Source of the DNA: Sthenelais limicola | Taxonomy: Eukaryota > Annelida > Polychaeta > Phyllodocida > Sigalionidae | Assembly (NCBI GenBank): GCA_942159475.1 | Contig: OW804100.1 | Coordinates: forward strand, 12,398,646 to 12,462,645 | Length of the DNA stretch: 64,000 nt | Direction of reading: 5' to 3' | Shown here: piece by piece, positions 56,523 to 64,000 of the stretch | How the letters are laid out: each line of letters opens with the position of its first letter | Numbering within the stretch: position 1 is the stretch's first letter | Notes under the pieces: model-generated | Database searches by the model: none | What the model saw: the letters and a program-made list of their open reading frames with translations, nothing else | Told to the model about the DNA's origin: nothing | Position numbers and translations under genes: made by a program

Positions 56523-56757
56523 CCATATGGATGGATCTTGGTCCTTTCTACCTTCAAAGGGAGGTGGGGTTGTTTTGTGTACTGTTCTGTTGTGGTTTAC
56601 ATGGATTTCTCTATCGTCCCCGAAATAATCATGTACAGTTTGTACAGCTTCCTGTGTATTCTCTCATTACCCTCTCTATATTCGTAAATCTCAGAGTATT
56701 ACCCTCTAGTACTGTCATTAAGTCCTCATGATAACGCTGGAGCTCTTCTCCTGCCAT
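56523..56757 (-). pseudogene. Gag N-terminal part, split by a frameshift
   Basis: The gag frame continues upstream of 56522 through an FEG..DQDPSIW capsid-type stretch to a TAA-TGA pair near 56665-56670. From an ATG at 56757 a different frame encodes MAGEELQRYHED and runs to a TGA near 56632. The two overlap around 56632-56665, so a one-base change there probably broke a single longer gag. This copy would then be unable to make full-length Gag unless the shift is translational. Confidence 0.6.
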
Positions 56758-56816
56758 TTTTGCCTTAGTCTGATTTCTTTCTAAAATTACTCCTAAACTA
56801 TTCGCATAAAACTTCT

Positions 56817-56833
56817 GCCCGGGTTCTCCACCA
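56817..56833 (-). other. Candidate primer-binding site
   Basis: In element sense, TGGTGGAGAACCCGGGC starts one base after the 5' LTR. The leading TGG fits pairing with a tRNA 3' CCA. I could not match the remainder to a specific tRNA. Confidence 0.6.
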
Positions 56834-56834
56834 G

Positions 56835-57652
56835 TGTAATGATAAAGTCTTTAAATTGTCTATATTAAAATAAGTTCAACATGTGAGAGTACGGGGATAG
56901 CTCTAGCACAGTCAGACTATTATGCGATCTGTTCAGGTTTTAAAATACTAAGGGGCACATACTAAAGATGGTGAGTTCCAGCATGGCTATTGTCAGTAAA
57001 ATGCAGAGAAACAAAACACAGGTGAAGGCAAAGAAAAACTCACAAGTAATGAAATCCAGTTTGTAATAAAGTGGCACTATGGATGGTTTTGTACAGGTCA
57101 GCCCAGTCACAAAGATGAGAGTAAAACACACAAGTAGCAGAGTAAGTCCTTATATGAGAGTAAGTCTCTCTCTCCAAGTACAAAATGTCAAGTAAAAGTC
57201 CAGAGTCCAGTGGTATGTAAGGTAAGTCCAGAGTTTCTAACTCTCACTGAAGCTGCCACAATAATAACTCCGGAGCCTCCCAACCTCCAGGGCTCTTATA
57301 GGTTCCCCTAGGATTCTGGGAAGAACCCCTCATTTCCAAAAGGCCAACCTGCACAAAAACCAGTAACCCTTTGTTTTATTATCCTAGAAGACCAATTTTA
57401 GCGGGAAAATACACAGATTGCCAAGTAATGGTTGAGCCTACATGGCTGTCAACGGCCGACGGGAGGCGCCTGACAGGATGGCTTACATAAACACTGTTGT
57501 TATTACAGGCCAGCGACCTCCGTCCTGCCTTCAACGGTTATTTTACACAAGCTTAGGTAGAGATGAGAACATTGCAAAGGAAGAATTCATGAACTTTAGA
57601 AATATCAGAAATTGATTAAATATACAGAGAATCGTTAAGTATTATCTTAACA
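56835..57652 (-). repeat. 5' LTR, 818 bp
   Basis: Same length and, by eye, same sequence as 47988-48805; begins TGTTAAG and ends CATTACA in element sense. It should hold the element promoter. Confidence 0.95.
57295..57303 (-). promoter_or_regulatory. TATA-like motif in the 5' LTR
   Basis: CCTATAAGAG in element sense, in the middle of the LTR, followed by a GC-richer stretch. The position suits a U3/R boundary some 25-30 bp downstream. Suggestive only. Confidence 0.35.
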
Positions 57653-57656
57653 TAAT
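57653..57656. other. Target-site duplication TAAT (right)
   Basis: Partner of 47984-47987. Confidence 0.75.
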
Positions 57657-59525
57657 GGAGTGAGGACTGACACCATAGTGTATGCATGGCAGTGAAATAT
57701 GCAGCATAACATGGGAGTATGCAGCTGGTTTAGACGCAACCTTCCAGTATTTGATATGAGAGAGCGGTGTAGTGGGCGAAGGGGGAAATCCACCTTCCTC
57801 CCTCAGGCCATTTTTGGGTAAACGAGTGGGAAAGGGAAAGACAAGAAAGTATGGTAAATATAAGGAAGGTACAAAAGGAGGGATTGCCTAAGAAAAAAGA
57901 GAAAGAATGGAGGAGGGAGACGGGTAGAAGCAATAAAGAAACATAAAGGGCAAAAACAAGGAAAAGGAAGTGATGACAGAAAGAGTGGGACAGACAGAAA
58001 ACAAAACGACAAACAGGTCGAGCAAGAGAGGGAGCCATTGGAGCGATAGCAATTGCCAATTTGAGTATATTCGGTTGCAGAAAGGGGCAGAGACAATGGG
58101 AAGAGATGAGAGTACCAAACGGAAGGAAGACGAGACCAGGATAAAGCCATCCTCCCGGACTGAACTGGTTCCAATTTGTGCAGATTGTTTTGCATGACCC
58201 CTGATAACCAGCAAGACTCGTGCTGCCCCTATTGACTGGTCCTGAACTATTACACCTGGACCCGATTCTGGACACCTATAGTTGACACACACGTGGCAGG
58301 CCTAATGACTAGGATCTGAAAGTGACACGGCCTACCACCCCATCCAGCAAGTTTGGGGTGGGGTGGGGGGATAGGGAGCAAAAGGGAGGGGGGCAATAGC
58401 CCAGAATGTGAAGATGACTTATTAAGGTTTCCCAAATATATATGGGGAAAGGGATTACAGATATAGGATGTGATTAAAGAAGAATATTTACATCTCTAGT
58501 TTATAACACACAGTTTATGGAAATGTAGGCGTGCTGGTGCATATTCTGTATTGCAGCAGTACTGGTCCACTGCATCGTGCTGTATTTTATCATGTATGTT
58601 GATTCAGTTGATTCCCATAATATGATTCTAAAATGACGATGTATATAAACAAAAATGCCATATCATAATACATAAGCTACCCCCCCCCCACACACACACA
58701 CACCCTCCATGCTTGAATTTATACATACTGCCATTCCGACAATTCACCTCCCTCCCTCAGGCGATAATTCATAACCAACCCTAGGCCCATTCACAGCGCC
58801 ACCATCCGAGAGAAGGGAAAGGAAGGAAGAGGTCCGGATGAGGGCACCCTTAGCGCCAGAACGGCACAGCCTGAAACTAAAGCTGGAGCGGAAATGCTGG
58901 AAGTATATGCCACTAGATAAAGGCAGGGGCGGATGCAGCCATTTCTTTAGGGGCTGGCGCAGGCTTAGTGGGGTACTATATAGATAGAAGAAAATAACCT
59001 TTCTGGAACATCAAAATAGACCCTAGCTGTTACTCTGATTTCTGAACAGTTCGTGATAGTCATACAGACGAAATTCAGTGAGAATTAGATAGGTAATTAA
59101 GACGTCTTACACTGTGTATTTTGGTTGTAGGAACAATGTGGCTGATCATTTGCCTGAGTATTTCTCAAATACCAATTCATTTTTTCAGTTAGTGCAATAA
59201 GTATAGACTTCATTCGATACTGGTTGGTCGATTAGAATTAATTATTTCAGATTTCGGAGGTTACTTGGGAGGTCACTTGTTTCTGAACCCAATATTACAG
59301 GATGTAGTTTTTTTAATGTGCAATATTTTCAAGCTTGATATATTAGATGTGTGGAGGGAGTTGGCAGTGTGAGCAACAGAGTACGCGTCTGAACTGGGCT
59401 GACCCAACCAGATGGAATGGGCCCCCTAGTTTCAGCCTTACCTATGGAGAACTATGATACTATTTGGTCTGTCACATAGTACTGCTACTATACTCCCTTG
59501 CCTCACTACCTCTGCCATTCCAACC
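57657..59525. other. Gene-free interval with a purine-rich stretch
   Basis: About 57780-58030 is rich in A and G on the plus strand; overlapping minus-strand frames there are Leu/Ser/Phe-rich and follow from composition. A (C)n(CA)n run lies at 58681-58702. No gene supported. Confidence 0.5.
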
Positions 59526-59864
59526 CATGGCCACTCACAGGCTGCTACTGCCTTGTCTCACTATCTCTGCCACTCCAAACCATGGCCACTCACAGGGCTG
59601 CTACTGCCTTGTCTCACTACCTCTGCCACTCCAAACCATGGCCACTCACAGGGCTGCTACTGCCTTGTCTCACTATCTCTGTCACTCCAACCCATGGCCA
59701 CTCACAGGGCTGCTACTGCCTTGTCTCACTATCTCTGTCACTCCAACCCATGGCCACTCACAGGGCTGCTACTGCCTTGTCTCACTATCTCTGTCACTCC
59801 AACCCATGGCCACTCACAGGGCTGCTACTGCCTTGTCTCACTACCTCTGTCACTCCAACCCATA
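59526..59864. repeat. 56-bp minisatellite, 6 units
   Basis: CATGGCCACTCACAGGGCTG recurs at 59526, 59581, 59637, 59693, 59749 and 59805, with a final partial match at 59861: five steps of 56 bp and one of 55. The units are nearly identical, differing mainly at TATCTCTGYCACTCCAAM. The unit has no stop in any plus-strand frame. Confidence 0.95.
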
Positions 59865-61640
59865 TTCTTCTTATGTATTTTAACACTATAGCTCACAGTT
59901 TTACTAATTCAAAGCCTTATTTCATCACTGGAACCTACAGTCCCTCCGAGGGCTACTCGGCAACATGTATGGGGTCAACAACCCCCTGTGGATCTTTGCG
60001 CCAGTAAATCGCTTAATTCTAACCCTTCATCTCTTAGGATATGTACACATATCGTATTGATGTCTAGAGGAGGAAGAGACAGGGGTGAGGCTACTCTTAG
60101 TCAATATGATATTGACGTATACATGAACGTGGGGTCCACAACCAGTTCGTGAAAATTGAGCCCTTCCCCTGATGGAGTGGAAGCCGGGGCTCAGAGATTC
60201 ATCAAACTGTCAATGGCCTGATTGAATTACCCTCTGTCCATGCCTCAAGTTTGGGCTTGTGGGAGTTTGTATTGTCAGTTTAGGTATAAAGAAGACTTTC
60301 AAACTAAGAAGGCAAGGCGCGTTGTTGTACATGTTTGCTCTAAGAATAGACTGGTTTGTCTTTTAAACAATTACTTTTCAAGTGAAAGGTCAATCGTTTA
60401 TCTGGTATGGGAAATGGCTTTGGGTGTGGTGCTAAATGGATTTTCGTAACCATTGAACTGATTGAATTTATACCACTCCCCCTTGCTACCTCTATCTCCT
60501 CCTGATCCTGCTCCTGCCCCCCCCCCCCCCCCCCCCCCTCGATCCTGCTCCTGCTCGATGCTATCATCCTCCTGCTCATGCTAGTTGCTCCTTCCCCGCC
60601 CTCACTTCAGCGTTCATTTATCAGGAACCTCAGAGACATAGTTACAAGCCACAGAAGGAGTTCTAATAACATACATAAATTGATGTTATTATAAGTTTAT
60701 TTTTTACTTTAAGTTGAGACTGAGTGATATGATTCTACCTTTTTTCTTAAAAGAATTTATCTATACTGGGTCATCGAGTCCCATAATACTTCTATATACT
60801 CTGTCCCCCATGAGTGTTCCTCATACATGTATTTATGTTCCCATACATTAACTAATAAGTGAATTGTTATGCTTCTACGCAACTCTTGTCCTATTCTAAA
60901 TGAAGTATTCCGGTGGTTCCGGTGATGTGGTTTCGTATATCACTCAGTGGTATACGCATGCAACACCTCTCACTCTAGACACGTTGTTTCATATGAAATG
61001 CTTATATCATGAAAATGATTCAATCGTAAATACTGACGTAGGCATAATAGACCATGTGACATCAGGGGTATATCGTGACAGGTATTACCGGTTAGATCTT
61101 GTGTAATATATTGCAACTATGTCTCTCTTCGTCTCCAAGTTCTCTTAAACGAACTGTGGTCACCTAGAGTTGAGACAGACCATATCCTTCGGAAGAAAGT
61201 GAGTAAATTTTGGTTCCTCAATTGTAATTAACATATTTTTATTCAGGGTCGTACTTTAAAAGGAAAATTAAGACGAGGAGCCAGCTGTTGTGAGAGTAAC
61301 TGCATGTGGGGTCTGTGTGTTGGTGGGCAGATGGTGTTAAAGCTTTCACTTGCAAAATACTGAATGGCCTTTTCGCAACCTGGATAATTCGCAGCCTACT
61401 GGGATGTTCATAGCTGCCTTGGGAGCTTTGTTTTACGGCCTGTGACCTCGGAAGCTGAATAAGAACTGGAAATGTGTCGGAATGTAATTTTTTATCTGAT
61501 GTTGGGTGACAGATTTTCCTCATAGAATCAGTCACGGAAAGTAGGATGTTGGATCTATCAGTCGGGAAATGTTCATTCATTCAGAGCATGTAATGTGTAT
61601 AAAGTATGGAAAAACTGTGTATAACAGGAAGAGTAAATAA
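59865..61640. other. Gene-free interval
   Basis: Contains a ~22-bp poly-C run at 60517-60538 flanked by inverted CTCCTGATCCTG-type CT-rich sequence. No supported exon. Confidence 0.45.
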
Positions 61641-61647
61641 AAAAGTG

Positions 61648-61705
61648 CTGGGTGGCTGAGCGATCTATTGGTTGGCTCGACATGTTGTGGATTCGAACTC
61701 TCCCT
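61648..61705 (+). repeat. tRNA-like SINE head
   Basis: GGTGGCTGAGCGATCTATTGG (A box region, like a type-II tRNA D arm) and GGATTCGAACTC (B box), about 25 bp apart. No full cloverleaf. A poly-C run follows at 61732-61745. Confidence 0.5.
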
Positions 61706-62162
61706 ATTGCAGTTGCAATTTCACTCGACGCCCCCCCCCCCCCCCACACACACCTCTAACGGTACTTGTGGACGCAGTTGTATGAGCTAAAAGCCCATAG
61801 GGTGGATGTGAACGGTCCACAGCCCCGACAAGCCAAGCTTCACAATTACTAGAATGTGCGCAGCAGAACACGACCACTTGAACATATATGAATGGCTGCC
61901 TTGTCCTGACCTTTAGAACCCTCGCATCTTAATTCTCAACCCACTATAGAAGGAAGCGATGGATGCTTCTCATTTAATTCTCTTCCTCTTCCCTCCTGCA
62001 GCCAATTATGCCTTTGATAAAAGAGAAACCATCCCACATATATAGAAACTAATAAGCTTTAGGAGCAGACTTAGAAAACAGGTTCATCTGTATTAATTAA
62101 TCAACCATGAAATAAATATCAAAATATCATACATAAAACTCCCTTTGGAACTACGATTGTTA

Positions 62163-62416
62163 TAGCGGAACTCCACTATAGGTAAAAAACGGCGCCAACA
62201 GGCAAAATTCGTCGCCGACATTTCTAAAAATTCGGAAAATTCGACATGACTAAAAATTCTAGTGGATGAGGGGGTAATATAGGTTGTTGGCAACACATTT
62301 ATTTGTTGCCAACAATTGCAAAATATCTAACTTGATTAGATATTTCGTCACAAAAAATTCGTCGCAGCCGTTTTTGCCTGTTGGCGCCGTTTTTTACCTA
62401 TAGTGGAGTTCCGCTA
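62163..62416. mobile_element. 254-bp MITE, TAGCGGAACTCC family (full copy B)
   Basis: Same length and nearly the same sequence as 36005-36258, in opposite orientation. Ends are inverted for about 46 bp. TTA occurs on both flanks (62160-62162 and 62417-62419). A 3-bp TWA duplication is the PIF/Harbinger pattern, so a Harbinger-mobilised MITE is a reasonable inference. Confidence 0.9.
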
Positions 62417-63740
62417 TTAGGGAACAATAGCTTGTACCATTGTATGTAGAGCGGGTGGAGGGAGGGAGGGGGTGGTTTGATGTAACCTCTGGAGTGGCTG
62501 GTGTAGCCTTGGTGACGGGGCTGACCTTCTCCAGGGTTTTACATGATGCATGGAGGCACGTCCTCCAGGTGAAGGTAACGCTGAGGTCATCCATAACCCT
62601 CTCCTTTACTCCAGTCTGACAGGAGGTGTTCTGGCCACCCTGTATAGGCAGTCAGTAGCCGCCTACACTGGCTCCTATACCACTAGGTCTCTACCATGTA
62701 TCGCCAATGCATTGTGTTAAAGACTCGGGTTCCCACCAGTGTTATATCGTTAATATAACTTATGAATGAATGTGAATAGATTGTTGGAATAGTGAAGAGC
62801 TATTGTATAAAGGGACATGAATGGAGACCGGAGATTCTAATTATGTTTAATCCTTACTTCAGGATAGATAAGACACCACTAAGTTTAGCTTTAAATGTTT
62901 AATACTTTGGTGACATCAATTAGATGAAGTAAAGATACGCTATATTTAAATGTCTCAGTGGGGAATCCCAGTCAGTTCACTCGTATATTAGGGAGTCATA
63001 TCTTTGTTATTTTGCTGTGTACCAAAATGAAATGTGAATAAGTTCTTATGCCAATTAATTCCATGAGTTAACTGGCATGAAAACGCCTAGAAACTTATGT
63101 TGCTGTTGGTGCAAAAAGAATCAAGTGTGTCTCATTTGTGCATGCATCGCTGGGAATGCATTCTGACTTGCAACGAAGGAAACGTGAATCTGTCCATTGA
63201 AAGTGCATGGCGACATTTAGCACATAGAGTGTAGCTAGGCTACCATGTGCGCTAATTGAGTCGTCGGATACCAATGCAGTTGCTAGCAAGGAAATGTAAC
63301 GGTATGCACGCAGCACGGGTTCTTATTGCGCTTCATCAGCCTGCACCACATCTCATGGAAGATGTGTTAATTTGTCTCTAAACGTTCAGAATTCTTCTGC
63401 AACGTTTTCGTCGGATGCGGCACTCGTCGGATGCGGCACATGTCACTTTCCACTTTTTTGGTAATTGAGCTATGATGAGTGCTAAAGGGTGTCTCTTAGG
63501 AGAGTACATGTTTTTAAAAAAATATATATACGCATTCCACTTGAGAGGTGGAATAAGTAGGGTGAAATAAAAATTCGAATTGGATTTTCTTTCAGCTTTT
63601 AGATACTTTATGACGATAATATGTTGAATTAGTTTTCCCCATTATATTGACTACACATCTAATGGTAAATATTGACACTATATAAACTATATATACCTTT
63701 ACTTTTTTGCAGGTAAGAATCGTTTATTGATACAAGTTCT
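62417..63740. other. Gene-free interval
   Basis: A CGTCGGATGCGGCAC block is repeated in tandem at about 63409-63440. Nothing else supported. Confidence 0.45.
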
Positions 63741-63777
63741 GAGGTGGTAAGTAAGGCTTTAAATTGGATTGCAAAAG

Positions 63778-63965
63778 AGGAAGCAGTAGAGGAACGGGAA
63801 AAGGAGAGATGGACTGGCCGGAGGATGTGGCAGAAGGAAGAGGAGGTGGAAGGTGGGGGTGGGGGAAAAGGAAAGGGAAGAGGAGGTGGAAGGTGGGGGT
63901 GGAGGAAAAGGAAGAGGAGGTGGAAGGTGGGGGTGGAGGAAAAAGAAGAGGAGGTGGAAGGACAA
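63778..63965. repeat. Purine-rich tandem repeat
   Basis: GAGGAGGTGGAAGGTGGGGGTGG recurs at about 63841, 63880, 63914 and (partial) 63948, separated by GGAAAAGGAAG-type spacers. Frames on both strands are composition artefacts. Confidence 0.85.
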
Positions 63966-64000
63966 GAGCTACGAAAATAGGAAGACTACCGCGACTAGGG

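Larger units (their letters stand above)
47988..57652 (-). mobile_element. Ty3/gypsy-type LTR retrotransposon, 9,665 bp
   Basis: A complete element in the minus orientation: 5' LTR 56835-57652, primer-binding site next to it, gag 55458-56522 (plus a frame-shifted 5' part), pol 51052-55512, a ~2.2-kb non-coding 3' region and the 3' LTR at 47988-48805. The order PR-RT-RH-IN and a YVDD reverse transcriptase place it in the Ty3/gypsy (Metaviridae) group. The LTRs are both 818 bp and no difference was seen by eye, which implies a recent insertion. TAAT is duplicated at both flanks. An envelope gene is not visible. Confidence 0.95.

Noticed and set aside
56817..56833. Naming the primer tRNA
   Set aside because: The TGG start fits, but the remaining bases do not match a tRNA 3' end I can identify.
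56940..57131. 63-codon hydrophobic frame present in both LTRs
   Set aside because: Its repetition only reflects LTR identity; no evidence of translation.
57730..58292. Overlapping minus-strand frames up to 181 codons, hydrophobic
   Set aside because: Open in all three frames opposite a purine-rich stretch; no domain or splice evidence.
59454..60007. Three overlapping plus-strand frames of 139-169 codons
   Set aside because: Produced by the 56-bp minisatellite lacking stops in any frame.

Overview
The window is eukaryotic nuclear DNA and looks like a repeat-rich marine-invertebrate (metazoan) genome. The evidence is multi-exon genes with GT/AG introns, an intact chromosomal Ty3/gypsy-type LTR retrotransposon, an intron-rich KDZ (Kyakuja/Dileera/Zisupton) transposase gene, tRNA-derived SINE heads, several MITE (small foldback transposon) families and much microsatellite DNA. 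The phylum cannot be fixed from the sequence alone. There are no bacterial operons, rRNA genes, intact tRNA genes or CRISPR arrays.

Layout. 1-5.6 kb: dispersed foldback repeats, plus exons on the minus strand of a fragmentary gene with a homeodomain-like exon and an HMG-box-like exon. 7-9.7 kb: a nested repeat complex with a 22-bp GC-rich minisatellite, a frameshifted acidic coding remnant, direct and large inverted repeats, two related MITEs and a perfect 27-bp hairpin. 11.2-12.1 kb: a decayed ~185-bp tandem repeat with a MITE inside. 15.25-24.56 kb: the KDZ transposase gene on the minus strand, at least 17 coding exons, about 900 residues, with the N-terminal cysteine cluster and all three acidic catalytic motifs. 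25.6-31.3 kb: palindromic arrays, poly-C-bounded tandem units, a ~950-bp homopurine block and a cluster of SINE heads. 31.3-47.7 kb: mostly gene-free, with scattered MITEs, SINEs, (TA)n and duplications. 47,988-57,652: a 9,665-bp LTR retrotransposon on the minus strand, with two 818-bp LTRs that look identical and TAAT target duplications. 57.7-64 kb: gene-free DNA with a 56-bp minisatellite, a SINE head and a second full copy of a 254-bp MITE.

How the parts work. The retrotransposon carries Gag (zinc knuckle) and a Pol of protease, reverse transcriptase, RNase H, integrase, GPY/F-like segment and a chromodomain-like tail. Gag and Pol are linked by a clear -1 frameshift cassette: heptamer GGGAAAC directly before the gag stop, a 5-nt spacer, then a 12-bp stem. 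A separate small frameshift near the gag 5' end probably makes this copy defective despite its very young LTRs. The KDZ gene is almost entirely consistent in intron phase, with one doubtful junction near 19.6 kb.

Exon limits were read by eye from splice signals and reading-frame continuity. Family calls rest on recognised motifs, not on database searches.
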